Below, in pieces: positions 15,286 through 21,984 of a stretch of DNA of 56,014 nt. Both the position numbers and the translations under genes were made by a program. This DNA comes from a virus, in IMG/VR virus record IMGVR_UViG_3300049046_000063, positions 1 to 56,014 of that record; one strand, written 5' to 3'. Position 1 is the stretch's first letter; each line of letters starts with the position of its first letter. The notes beneath the pieces were generated by a model that saw nothing but the letters and a program-made list of their open reading frames with translations, searched no databases and was not told the origin of the DNA.

Positions 15286-15459
15286 TTAGGCTGCTTTTGC
15301 CAGTTCTGGATAACGCCTTGCCAGCTTTGAAAGCTTTTCCTCGATTGCCTTTCGGACAAACTCGGAAGCGGGCACTTCGAGAATTTCAGCGGCCCTTTCA
15401 AGCCGCTCCATTTGTTCGCTGCTGGCGCGTAGATGTAAGCGTGTGTCCTTTTTTCTCAT
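15286..15459 (-). CDS. Ribbon-helix-helix regulator, first gene of the leftward operon
   Basis: The start is the ATG at 15459. The protein (57 aa) begins with a basic strand (MRKKDTRLHLRASSEQ) followed by two helices (MERLERAAEILEVPASEFVR, then KAIEEKLSKLARR). This is the RHH fold of Arc, CopG and DUF1778-like antitoxins, which bind short palindromes as dimers. It is the first product of PL, the position of lambda N or of a Cro-like repressor. A Cro-like role is plausible because the PL operator is a 10-bp palindrome of RHH size. No partner toxin is visible. Confidence 0.75.
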   Translation of the reverse strand: MRKKDTRLHLRASSEQMERLERAAEILEVPASEFVRKAIEEKLSKLARRYPELAKAA

Positions 15460-15495
15460 AACGTTTGCACGTTCAGTGTAAGTACAGCGGGAGTA

Positions 15496-15524
15496 CATAT
15501 AGCACTGTGTACGTACACTGTCAA
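15496..15524 (-). promoter_or_regulatory. PL: leftward early promoter with embedded operator
   Basis: On the minus strand: -35 TTGACA (15519-15524), 17-bp spacer, -10 TATATG (15496-15501). The spacer contains the perfect palindrome TGTACGTACA (15508-15517). Half-site-like words TGTAAGTAC lie on both sides (15477-15485 and 15567-15575). The layout is almost identical to PR at 16816, which argues that one repressor closes both. Confidence 0.8.
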
Positions 15525-15581
15525 CACCTATTTCCGAGAATTCATTGTTTTCTTCTGTGCGGTTGATGTAAGTACGATGTC

Positions 15582-15920
15582 ATGGCAACCGAAGAACGCG
15601 TAAATATCCGCATTTCTCCAGAAGTAAAGCTTGATGGCATTGCTTTGGGTGTAATGCACGGGTGGGATCTCAGTACGCTTCTGCGAACCCTCATTATTCA
15701 CGAAACGCAAAAAGAAACGAAGGAACGACCTGGCGTGTTTAAGGACGCTCGGAAGAAAGCGCTTGAAATTGTCGAGCGTGAAAAACAGAAGGCCGCTCAG
15801 CGCAACGGTAAGAAAAGACGGGTAGCAATAACCAATGTCAAGGCCAATGAAGATGATCGATCCTCTCGAATACAAGACAGTGCCGGTAGAAGGGCAAGTG
15901 GCGGCGGGCGCAAGCGTTGA
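15582..15920 (+). CDS. Ribbon-helix-helix protein, probable DNA-binding part of the immunity repressor
   Basis: Residues 5-48 read as an RHH domain: strand EERVNIRISPEVKLDGIALG, then helices WDLSTLLRTLIIHETQKE. Residues 60-85 are a long basic helix (KKALEIVEREKQKAAQR), and the tail is basic and disordered. It lies between the outward promoters PL and PR, the position of a prophage repressor. There is no Shine-Dalgarno in front of ATG 15582. A TACGAT -10-like box only 3 bases upstream suggests a leaderless message, as for lambda cI. Its last 28 codons overlap the S24 peptidase gene in the +1 frame. Confidence 0.7.
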   Translation: MATEERVNIRISPEVKLDGIALGVMHGWDLSTLLRTLIIHETQKETKERPGVFKDARKKALEIVEREKQKAAQRNGKKRRVAITNVKANEDDRSSRIQDSAGRRASGGGRKR

Positions 15921-16257
15921 GTTTCTGCCAACGGTACGGACGCGCGAGGTTCGGCTGCCAAACTGGGCGGACGACTCTGATCGGTTCGTGCTTACTGAAG
16001 TGTGCGGAGACTCGCTCTGCGATGCCGGTATATTCAGCGGTGACTACGCCCTTATCCACCTCAACCCAAACGAAATCAAAGACGGTGATCTGATCGCGGC
16101 CTTCACGCCGGACGGGATGTTGATCAAGTTTTACTTCAACAACGATGATGGTCGTATCCGACTCGAGGGAGCAAACCCGAGCCGACCAGCACGCTACTAC
16201 GATCCCGAAGACATAAGCGTACAAGGAAAGGTGATCCGCACAGAGCGAGATCGCTGA
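15835..16257 (+). CDS. LexA/S24-type autopeptidase (UmuD-sized)
   Basis: The 140-residue protein is a stand-alone LexA-fold peptidase. A probable self-cleavage site is VAAG (A24-G25) in VPVEGQVAAGASVEF. The catalytic serine is in CGDSL (S60) and the lysine in LIKFYF (K98). It has no DNA-binding domain of its own; the preceding RHH gene overlaps it and would supply one as a partner, or through a +1 frameshift. Possible ATG starts are at 15835, 15847 and 15853. In known systems RecA filaments trigger such cleavage, so it probably makes this prophage inducible by DNA damage. Confidence 0.85.
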   Translation: MSRPMKMIDPLEYKTVPVEGQVAAGASVEFLPTVRTREVRLPNWADDSDRFVLTEVCGDSLCDAGIFSGDYALIHLNPNEIKDGDLIAAFTPDGMLIKFYFNNDDGRIRLEGANPSRPARYYDPEDISVQGKVIRTERDR

Positions 16258-16270
16258 AAGGCAAAACCTC

Positions 16271-16774
16271 ATGTTGAAAACAATCCTGCTCGCCGCCCTC
16301 ATTCTTGCCGTCTGCGCTCCCGCGGTTGCACAGAAATCGCCGCAGGCCGAGAAGTCGGCCAATGCGGTAAAATGGGCCTTTCCAAAAGCAGGACAGACAC
16401 CCTCAAGCATCAACGGCGAAGTCTATTACGAGTTGGCCGAAGGAATACTCGCCAAACGCACCACTCTTGGCGAAAGTAAAAACATTGAAGCTTCGGCGGT
16501 TTACTTCAGCCCAAAGGCGCTGGCAGTGTTCCGCCTGGTGCAGGTAACAGAACCCAAAGAAATCCCGAACTTAGACCGATTCCTGATAATGATGGCCGTC
16601 CATCTCTCCGTCGAAGATCCGCTTAACAAAGGCTTCCATAAATACATCGGCCCTAACATGATGTACGGTGAACTCTTTTACTTCTACCAATTGAAAAACG
16701 GGCAGTTCATAGCGGCGCGCATCGCTGACGATCAAAGCCACGTCCTTATCCTGCCCGGCCCAGCCACGAACTAG
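16271..16774 (+). CDS. Secreted protein of unknown function in the repressor transcript
   Basis: The N-terminus is a typical signal peptide, MLKTILLAALILAVCAPAVA, with cleavage after AQ. The mature part (about 146 aa) has a YYELAEGILAKRTTLGESKN segment and alternating beta strands; no family is recognised. It follows the S24 gene by 13 bases with no separate promoter, so it should be expressed from the prophage. That makes it a candidate lysogenic-conversion factor acting in the periplasm or outside the cell. Translation starts at the ATG right after an AACCTC word. Confidence 0.7.
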   Translation: MLKTILLAALILAVCAPAVAQKSPQAEKSANAVKWAFPKAGQTPSSINGEVYYELAEGILAKRTTLGESKNIEASAVYFSPKALAVFRLVQVTEPKEIPNLDRFLIMMAVHLSVEDPLNKGFHKYIGPNMMYGELFYFYQLKNGQFIAARIADDQSHVLILPGPATN

Positions 16775-16815
16775 CAGCTAACAATCCGCCCTAAAAACAA
16801 TTCGCACGATTATGC

Positions 16816-16848
16816 TTGACGTGTACGTACATTGAGCGTACAGTGTAC
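16816..16848 (+). promoter_or_regulatory. PR: rightward early promoter with two operators
   Basis: -35 TTGACG (16816-16821), 17-bp spacer, -10 TACAGT (16839-16844). The palindrome TGTACGTACA fills the start of the spacer (16822-16831), exactly as in PL. A second dyad GTACAGTGTAC (16838-16848) covers the -10. A repressor dimer on either would block RNA polymerase. Transcription should begin near 16851 and read the whole rightward early region. Confidence 0.8.
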
Positions 16849-16868
16849 TCGTTGTGGAGGCGAAGACA

Positions 16869-17012
16869 ATGCAAAGAGATTCACTAATGCTAACGCTGGT
16901 AGTCCTGGCAATGATTCTTGCTCTGGCTATTTCAGTAGGGCCGGCAGCAAAGAAACGATTGGGAGAGATGCTTACCGATCCACTCAAGGTTGAACAGATG
17001 GTGAAGGCGTAA
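16869..17012 (+). CDS. 47-residue membrane peptide, first gene after PR
   Basis: A short frame from ATG 16869 with a strong Shine-Dalgarno (GGAGG, 7 bases upstream) to TAA 17010-17012. Residues 7-25 are hydrophobic (MLTLVVLAMILALAISVG), followed by a basic turn (AAKKRLGEM) and an amphipathic tail. It is the first product of PR, so it should appear within the first minutes after induction. Function is unknown; an early membrane effector is possible. Confidence 0.65.
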   Translation: MQRDSLMLTLVVLAMILALAISVGPAAKKRLGEMLTDPLKVEQMVKA

Positions 17013-17028
17013 GGGAAGGGGAGACGCA

Positions 17029-17268
17029 ATGGCAAACAGAGAAACACGAACTGGTTACACAGCAGAAGAAGTGAAGACGATGGCTGACGCTAAAGGGTTG
17101 CCCTGCGAGCTTCGGAAGATTGGCCGCTATCGCTCACACGGCAAGCTGGTGCAGATGGAAGTTGTTTACCCGCGCTCCACGGTAGAGGCTTTGAGTTTGG
17201 ATCGCGAATGGTCACTTTACTACCCGCATCAGTATCCCTCCAAGGCGTTGAAGGGGGAATTGTCGTGA
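17029..17268 (+). CDS. Early protein of unknown function (79 aa)
   Basis: ATG 17029 with GGGGAGACGC upstream. The fold looks like a small alpha/beta domain: a helix (TAEEVKTMADAKGLPCELRK) followed by strands (LVQMEVVYPR). The C-terminal part is aromatic (WSLYYPHQYPSK). It overlaps the next gene by GTGA, so the frame is secure. The same ribosome-binding stretch, AGACGCAATGGCAAA, recurs at 18071-18085, hinting at an old duplication of gene starts. Confidence 0.6.
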   Translation: MANRETRTGYTAEEVKTMADAKGLPCELRKIGRYRSHGKLVQMEVVYPRSTVEALSLDREWSLYYPHQYPSKALKGELS

Positions 17269-18065
17269 ACGCGCCAACACATTGCATCTTTTGTCGCAGC
17301 CATAAATTGCGGATGTATCGCCTGCCGGATTCAAAAAGCCGTCATGTGTTTTGTGATGAATGCGGCGCTGCTGGCCCGTGGGGTGAATGTGATAACGAGG
17401 CGCGATCCCTCTACACCATGGCTAACGTCGGGCTCGTCAATAAAGTCGGAGACGGAGTCTTCGCTATCGCCGACGAACGCATACGCCAGATCACCGTTAA
17501 GGGTTACACACCACAGCATGATGACGAACACGATCTTGGCGAGTTAGGGCTAGCCGCCGCGCTCTACGCGTTGCCTTACGACGCGAAGCAGGGCAATGAT
17601 CCGCTGATCACTCAAGACGATTTCATCAATCTGCACATCGCGCTCGAAACAGGTTGTGGGTTTTACGTCGATCCTGAGCCTGACAAGTTGAAGCGACTTG
17701 CTAAGGCGGGTGCCCTGATCGCCGCAGAATTCGATAGGGTAAAACGCGCCGCTAACAACGCGATCGATTCCAGCGGCGACTGTGATTCGTGCGGCAAGTC
17801 CGTTCCTGAATCCGAAATCAAGGGCGCAATGACTAGCGCGGGAGTTGAGGGATTGTTCTGCCACGAATGCAGACACGGGAAGAATTGCGACTGCCCGCCG
17901 TCATCAGATCCCGGCACGATAGTCGAGTGCGACGTCTGCGACAACACGGAGACGCTTGGTGGCGAAATTTCAGAGCGCACGCTTGAAGATGCGGGGTGGT
18001 ATCTCGGCGACATTTCGATCCTTTGTCCGGACCACGCAGCAGCAGGATTTAATAGATTCGAATAA
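17265..18065 (+). CDS. Zinc-ribbon (Lar-like) multidomain early protein
   Basis: The start is GTG 17265, overlapping the previous TGA and preceded by GGGGGAA. Residues 4-36 form a Lar-like zinc ribbon (CIFCRSHKLRMYRL, CDECGAAGPWG). Residues 62-115 hold the phage module IADERIRQITVKGYTPQHDD followed by GELGLAAALYALPY, often found in small regulatory phage proteins. The C-terminus carries more cysteine pairs (CDSCGK, CHECRHGKNCDC, CDVCDN). Lar-type proteins can modulate type I restriction, but that function is not shown here. Confidence 0.7.
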   Translation: MNAPTHCIFCRSHKLRMYRLPDSKSRHVFCDECGAAGPWGECDNEARSLYTMANVGLVNKVGDGVFAIADERIRQITVKGYTPQHDDEHDLGELGLAAALYALPYDAKQGNDPLITQDDFINLHIALETGCGFYVDPEPDKLKRLAKAGALIAAEFDRVKRAANNAIDSSGDCDSCGKSVPESEIKGAMTSAGVEGLFCHECRHGKNCDCPPSSDPGTIVECDVCDNTETLGGEISERTLEDAGWYLGDISILCPDHAAAGFNRFE

Positions 18066-18077
18066 GCAGGAGACGCA

Positions 18078-18138
18078 ATGGCAAATACAACCTACCGGCA
18101 AGGCTGATCGTTCTTACGATCCAAAGGAACGGTTCTAG
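18078..18138 (+). pseudogene. Remnant of a very small gene, frameshifted
   Basis: A good ribosome site (AGGAGACGCA) leads to ATG 18078, but the frame stops after nine codons. One base further on, the +1 frame continues as GKADRSYDPKERF and ends with TAG 18136-18138, three bases before the next ATG. Dropping one base would give a continuous peptide of about 20 residues. It may be a broken gene, an indel in the assembly, or simply chance. Confidence 0.35.
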
Positions 18139-18141
18139 GCG

Positions 18142-18429
18142 ATGCTGACGACCCACCTAAAAACATTTGAGGCAGCAGCAGTCGGCCCTGTTCAGTTGAG
18201 GCGCGTCGCGTGGCAGAACCTCTGGAACTGGACGCAGGAAGAGAGCGGAACCACGCGGTTTCACCTGACAGACACTCGCGGACGATCTGGCAAAACGCTT
18301 TGCGGACGATCATTTCCAGTGGAGAAGGGTTATCCGGTTTCGCTACGCGTCTGTAAGCGATGCGCAACTAAGGCAGCGGCGGGCGGTTATTCCCGTGAAC
18401 AGATGTATCGACTTGCGAGCGTTGCCTAG
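18142..18429 (+). CDS. Early protein with a CxxC knot (95 aa)
   Basis: The protein is basic, with an aromatic N-terminal half (VAWQNLWNWTQEES) and a later metal-knot pattern TLCGRSFP...VCKRCA, suggesting one zinc site built from two separated cysteine pairs. A helical tail follows (GGYSREQMYRLASV). It is plus-strand, in the PR operon. No family is recognised. Confidence 0.6.
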   Translation: MLTTHLKTFEAAAVGPVQLRRVAWQNLWNWTQEESGTTRFHLTDTRGRSGKTLCGRSFPVEKGYPVSLRVCKRCATKAAAGGYSREQMYRLASVA

Positions 18430-18467
18430 ACGAGAATTCGAGAAAGTACCGGAGAAAGATTTCGGCA

Positions 18468-18722
18468 ATGACTACACGCAACACAGAAACAGACATAACC
18501 GTAAACGCCGCGCTAGTTGAATTGCGGGAGATGTTTCCGGGTAAAGCGATCATGGTTCGACGCGAAGATAGTTTCTATCCGTCCGATTGTCGAGACTCGG
18601 CAGAGACGAATTCAATGGTAGCGATCAAGATTGGCTATCTGAGGTCAGAACCAAAGTTTCGGAGCTTCAGATCGCTCGCTGACTGCATGGCCCAAGTCCG
18701 CAAGTGGAAGGAATCGCAATGA
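18468..18722 (+). CDS. Early protein of unknown function (84 aa)
   Basis: A soluble small protein with an N-terminal helix (ITVNAALVELREMFPGKAIM) and a C-terminal helix (FRSLADCMAQVRKWKES). GGAGAAAG lies 12 bases upstream of ATG 18468. Its stop overlaps the next gene start (ATGA), supporting the frame. No motif points to a function. Confidence 0.55.
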   Translation: MTTRNTETDITVNAALVELREMFPGKAIMVRREDSFYPSDCRDSAETNSMVAIKIGYLRSEPKFRSFRSLADCMAQVRKWKESQ

Positions 18723-18961
18723 CTAAAGACGAAATAAAAGATCTAAAAGACGTACTACGTGACGCCGCGTGGTCCATTGTTCGAGACTCCGCACTCTACA
18801 GGGATCAACTTCTCAGCAATGATGAATGCGACGGCAAAGCAGACTTCTTAGCAGACTACTTACACTCAACCGCCATTGTCTGGATCGTTGATCAGGAGTG
18901 CGCAGAGATAGCACGCAAAGAGGAAAGCGAGCGTGAGGCTCAGATGGAGGATGCAGCGTAA
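18719..18961 (+). CDS. Acidic helical early protein (80 aa)
   Basis: The start is ATG 18719, overlapping the previous stop (ATGA) and preceded by GGAAGGAA; an ATG 15 bases earlier is less likely. The whole protein is alpha-helical and acidic (TKDEIKDLKDVLRDAAWSIV ... EESEREAQMEDAA). Its last base pair overlaps the next ATG (TAATG). Function is unknown. Confidence 0.55.
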   Translation: MTKDEIKDLKDVLRDAAWSIVRDSALYRDQLLSNDECDGKADFLADYLHSTAIVWIVDQECAEIARKEESEREAQMEDAA

Positions 18962-19248
18962 TGGGAGTTCCTGATTTCAGGGCAATGCGCGAACAGTGCG
19001 AGCAGATTCGAGAAGAGAAGGCGCGAGTGTTCCCGCCGGGCATCATGGTCATCGTTGGGAGTGATCGCTTTCACGGCATCGGCTATGTGGTCAAAGACGA
19101 GTCATGTCCGATCGAGAAGTTGGCGGTGCGTGTCGAGAGTTTTAATGTGTGGTGGTATCCGACTGAGGACTGCCAGCCATACCACGGCAGAATGCCGAGT
19201 TGGATACGCTCACTTTTCCGCAGCTACAAAATGAAACGAATCGGCTGA
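18961..19248 (+). CDS. Early protein of unknown function (95 aa)
   Basis: ATG 18961 overlaps the previous stop. The N-terminus is a charged helix (FRAMREQCEQIREEKARVFP). The middle reads like a small beta-barrel (IMVIVGSDRFHGIGYVV, then LAVRVESFNVWWYP) with a basic tail, resembling the SH3-like domains of small phage proteins. No family is recognised. Confidence 0.55.
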   Translation: MGVPDFRAMREQCEQIREEKARVFPPGIMVIVGSDRFHGIGYVVKDESCPIEKLAVRVESFNVWWYPTEDCQPYHGRMPSWIRSLFRSYKMKRIG

Positions 19249-19283
19249 TTCTCTTGATCCCATAGAGAAGAAAGGGGAAGTAG

Positions 19284-19496
19284 ATGGGATGGTGTAGCGC
19301 AACAGTAATCTTTGATCAAATCGCCAAGATCGTACTGAGCGATCAGCCGATTGATAAAAAGGCGGTACTGAAGACCGTCATTAAAGCCCTTGAGGACGGA
19401 GATTGGGATTGCCAGCAGGATAGTGATTATTGGGACGATCCTATTGTTCAAAGTGTCATGCGCGAACTTCATCCGCGCTGGTTTGAGGATCAATAA
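19284..19496 (+). CDS. Conserved small phage protein (70 aa)
   Basis: The pattern GWCSATVIFDQIAKIVL ... ALEDGDWDCQQDSDYWDDP ... VMRELHPRWF is that of a widespread small protein of phages and mobile elements. Its members share the opening G(W/Y).SA..IFD and the closing ELHP.W. The protein is acidic and helical; its role is not known. AGGGGA lies 9 bases before ATG 19284. It is intact, unlike the next two reading frames. Confidence 0.7.
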   Translation: MGWCSATVIFDQIAKIVLSDQPIDKKAVLKTVIKALEDGDWDCQQDSDYWDDPIVQSVMRELHPRWFEDQ

Positions 19497-19499
19497 ACG

Positions 19500-19689
19500 A
19501 TGGCAATTCTTAAATGGGCATCCTTTCACGAGATCTCAGTAGCGCTCACAGATGAAGAAATGAGCGAAGTAGAAATCGGTCTATCGGGATTCGAATCAAA
19601 GTACATGGTCTATTTTTCTACATTTTGAAGTAGCGATTAAAGATCTAAGAGCTGCGGCAGACTGGCTTGAAGGGGAGAAAGAAGCGTAG
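19500..19689 (+). pseudogene. Small gene interrupted by a +1 frameshift
   Basis: From ATG 19500 the frame codes for 42 residues (MAILKWASFHEISVALTDEE and on) and stops at TGA 19626-19628. The +1 frame then continues as HFEVAIKDLRAAADWLEGEK to TAG 19687-19689, which abuts the next start. Removing one T from the five-T run at 19612-19616 would restore a single 62-residue protein. This is either a true mutation or a homopolymer error. Confidence 0.55.
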
Positions 19690-20137
19690 GTGCTGGAGAT
19701 CGTTCCAATGACCATCAAGGACGCGAAGCGGTATTTGAAAAAGCATCACCGCACGCATACGCCATGTCAGGGCGGACTGTTTGCGCTTGGCGTTGCTGAT
19801 GATGGCCGCGTGTGCGGCGTCGCGGTAGTTGGCCGGCCGATCTCGCGCATTCGCCAAGTAAATGAGCCGTTCACCGTCGAGTTGACTAGATGCGCAACTG
19901 ATGGAACGCGGAACGCGAATTCAAAACTCTATCGCGCCGCATGGCGCGCAGCTCGGCAGTTAAGGATGGCGCAAGATCTTCACGAAGACATTGCCAGAAG
20001 AGAGCGGCGATTCGTTACGCGGCGCGGGCTACAGGTGTTTGGGTATTGTGCCCGGCGGTAAGTGGCATCGTGAGTCTCGCCCGCGCGCAGATGATCACCC
20101 GACTGGTGACAAGGTTCTATGGGAACTAACGGCATGA
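19690..20137 (+). pseudogene. XF1762-like phage protein, interrupted by a +1 frameshift
   Basis: Residues 1-90 are a clear match to the GNAT-like XF1762 family: KYLKKHHRTHTP-type start (here RYLKKHHRTHT), GVAVVGRPISR, VELTRCATDGT and NSKLYRAAWRAARQL. The expected C-terminus then appears in the +1 frame (GWRKIFTKTLPEESGDSLRG, GYRCLGIVPGGKW and RPRADDHPTG). It ends in TGA 20135-20137, overlapping the next ATG as ATGA. Deleting one A in the ttaagg at 19959-19964 joins them. The GTG start at 19690 follows GGGGAG. The 123-residue product read without the shift has a meaningless tail. Confidence 0.8.
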
Positions 20138-20535
20138 ACTACCACAACTCCACTTTCAAAATCCGAGAAGACGCTAAGCCGCTTCGATCTAAAACAGCGA
20201 TGAAGCGCAGCAGGATCAAGAGATCTCTGCGTCCGACTTTGAAGAAGCGTCGCGAGTCCCCGGCAGAAACGAAGTTTAAGCGAGCGGTCAGAATCCGTGA
20301 TGATTACAGATGTCAGTTTCCAAGTTGCGACGTCCAGTCAAAACGCATTGATGTTCATCACATCGCAAAGCGCTCGCAGCGCCCTGACCTGAAATTTGAG
20401 GTAAGCAACGGCATCTGCCTCTGCCGCAAGCACCATTCATGGACAGATCATAATCACGATAAAGCGGTGAGCATGGGCCTATTATCAACTGATAGTTACG
20501 AACTGGCGAAGAAGCAAGGGCGCGAAGCAGCATGA
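20134..20535 (+). CDS. HNH endonuclease (133 aa)
   Basis: The start is ATG 20134, overlapping the XF1762-like stop. The N-terminal 45 residues are strongly basic (SKTAMKRSRIKRSLRPTLKK). The nuclease core follows: FKRAVRIRDDYRCQFPSC, IDVHHIAKRSQRPDL, SNGICLCRKHHSW, with the two cysteine pairs holding zinc and the HH-N-H triad for catalysis. In many phages an HNH protein assists terminase; this one is far from terL, so a role in DNA processing or homing is equally possible. Confidence 0.85.
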   Translation: MNYHNSTFKIREDAKPLRSKTAMKRSRIKRSLRPTLKKRRESPAETKFKRAVRIRDDYRCQFPSCDVQSKRIDVHHIAKRSQRPDLKFEVSNGICLCRKHHSWTDHNHDKAVSMGLLSTDSYELAKKQGREAA

Positions 20536-20702
20536 AGAAAGCCGATTACATTCCGTGCTCGCATTGCGATGGCGAAGGATACGTTGAGTTGACTGGCGTT
20601 CACGCAGATACGCTGACGCTTCTGCGCAATCAACCGGCGCCATTGAACGGCGTCGAACTGGCAAAGCTCGCTAACTGTAATCCAACATCCGGTCTGGCAT
20701 AA
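20532..20702 (+). CDS. Small zinc-knuckle protein, possibly truncated by frameshift
   Basis: ATG 20532 overlaps the HNH stop (ATGA). The 56 residues contain a DnaJ-like knuckle (PCSHCDGEGYVELTG) and the start of a winged-helix-like region (LTLLRNQPAPLNGVELAKLA). The frame stops at TAA 20700-20702. The +1 frame remains open and continues with HPVWHKVTAQPAKDQDPERA to TAA 20761-20763, just before the next ATG. The original protein may therefore have been about 20 residues longer; this is less certain than for the XF1762-like gene. Confidence 0.5.
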   Translation: MKKADYIPCSHCDGEGYVELTGVHADTLTLLRNQPAPLNGVELAKLANCNPTSGLA

Positions 20703-20765
20703 GGTCACGGCGCAACCGGCGAAAGATCAAGATCCTGAACGCGCTGGTATCGAAGGAGATTAACC

Positions 20766-21155
20766 ATGACTCTCGCCCCTGCACAACTACCAGTTGGCAC
20801 GAAGATTCGATTTACGCAAACGATTGAGTGTGACGCGAACGAGGATCATCCTGCGTTTACTTATGCCGTGAAGGGCGGCCTCGGTGAGATTACCGGACAC
20901 GGTTGTCGTGAAGGTTACTGGGTGACGTGGGAACATTGGCCCACGCCGTTTGGTGCCAGCCGAGAGGAGTTTGAGCCAGTATGCGTGTACCATCTCGAAG
21001 CCAACGAACGCAACATGATCAGATACGTCCGCGCTGACCTTCCCCGCGCTACTTCCTGTTACTTTTTCACACACTCTGCTATTGTCCCTGTTGGTCCCCC
21101 GGCTTGGGAAGTGCGGCCTCTCAAGTCCGAATTCTTTTTAACAATAAAGCCTTGA
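20766..21155 (+). CDS. Early protein of unknown function (129 aa)
   Basis: AAGGAG lies 7 bases before ATG 20766. The first 80 residues form a probable beta-barrel (LPVGTKIRFTQTIECDANED, GLGEITGHGCREGYWVTWEH), a common type of small phage protein with an SH3-like fold. The last 45 residues, rich in aromatics and prolines, do not resemble the first part and could be read-through beyond a lost stop. Function is unknown. Confidence 0.55.
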   Translation: MTLAPAQLPVGTKIRFTQTIECDANEDHPAFTYAVKGGLGEITGHGCREGYWVTWEHWPTPFGASREEFEPVCVYHLEANERNMIRYVRADLPRATSCYFFTHSAIVPVGPPAWEVRPLKSEFFLTIKP

Positions 21156-21192
21156 TCACGCGAGAGGCGGCGCCTTTTGTGTTAACGACTGC

Positions 21193-21549
21193 TTGAACCC
21201 GACTGTCTGCATCGACTGCGGTGAATCCCACTCACGGACCATTCGCGGGCGGCCCTCAATTATGTGTGGGCCATGCGCTCGCCGATTTGCCCGCAAGCAG
21301 CAACAACTTCGTGTTATCAGGTTGGCTCGTGGTCTATGCGTGAGATGTGGCGCAAGACGCGATCGAACTCAACTGTGTAAGCGCTGCCGCAAGGGCTACA
21401 ACGAGCGTCGACGTAGTTGGCGAGCAAAACAAAAAGGTTCCATACAAACGAATTTATTACCGCGCAGACCGGAGTTAGTGTATTACTCCAGTCAATCGGG
21501 GCGGGGACTCACCCCTGCCAGGTATTTTGAAACCACGAGAAAAGGTTGA
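21193..21549 (+). CDS. Cysteine-rich zinc-finger protein (118 aa)
   Basis: The likely start is the TTG at 21193. Three cysteine-pair groups are visible: CIDCGESHS...CGPC, GLCVRCGARR and LCKRCRKGYNERRRSW. Arginine-rich spacers lie between them, as in DNA- or RNA-binding zinc-ribbon proteins. The last 35 residues are polar and unstructured. It could recognise nucleic acid, perhaps as a late regulator, since it lies near the end of the early operon; this is inference only. Confidence 0.6.
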   Translation: MNPTVCIDCGESHSRTIRGRPSIMCGPCARRFARKQQQLRVIRLARGLCVRCGARRDRTQLCKRCRKGYNERRRSWRAKQKGSIQTNLLPRRPELVYYSSQSGRGLTPARYFETTRKG

Positions 21550-21715
21550 AACAGACCATAGCACAGCCCTTCCTTGATGAACTTTCCCGCCACAAAAACT
21601 TCACTTCTCTCTTTTCGCCGTTGAGTAGTTGACGGAGAATTGTCGTTCGCAGTGCGTCTTTAGCCCCGACTCCAGTGTTGAAAACTTCGCTTTACTCCGT
21701 TCTGGAAAACCTTCG
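21550..21715. other. Intergenic stretch, nothing recognised
   Basis: This 166-base gap separates the zinc-finger gene from the conserved gene before the endolysin. It contains a TTGACG at about 21635 but no well-spaced -10 and no convincing hairpin. A longer reading of the next gene through it (from 21629) lacks conservation-like features. Confidence 0.4.
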
Positions 21716-21964
21716 ATGAAACCTCAAACGCCGATTATTCCCGGTCACGAACTACCCGTTACGAACTTCGCTGAGAGTCAAGACGAATACCAGACCTTGC
21801 CAGCCTTTCGGCAGGACGACGGAACGGTATTAACGCGGTGGCGGCTCACATGGAAGGAGCGGCTGACGATCCTTTTACGCGGCGATCTTTATCTGTTCAC
21901 TCTCACTTTCAATCATCCGTTGCAGCCGATAAGTCTGCAGGTTGAGCGGCCCAAAGTCGCTTAA
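21716..21964 (+). CDS. Conserved phage protein preceding the endolysin (82 aa)
   Basis: The start is taken at ATG 21716. The protein opens MKPQTPIIPGHELPVTNFAE and continues with TVLTRWRLTWKERLTILLRG and DLYLFTLTFNHPLQP. This matches a small family frequent in phage and prophage genomes with the phrase TRWRLTWRERL...GDLYL.QLTF. The role is not known. A longer in-frame form from 21629 has a non-conserved leader. Confidence 0.7.
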   Translation: MKPQTPIIPGHELPVTNFAESQDEYQTLPAFRQDDGTVLTRWRLTWKERLTILLRGDLYLFTLTFNHPLQPISLQVERPKVA

Positions 21965-21984
21965 ACCTCAAAACCTCATAGACC

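Noticed and set aside
15286-15459. A toxin-antitoxin pair based on the first RHH protein
   Set aside because: The RHH protein resembles DUF1778-type antitoxins, but the neighbouring gene (14765-15199) is not a GNAT or other toxin, and the position as first gene of PL fits a phage regulator better.
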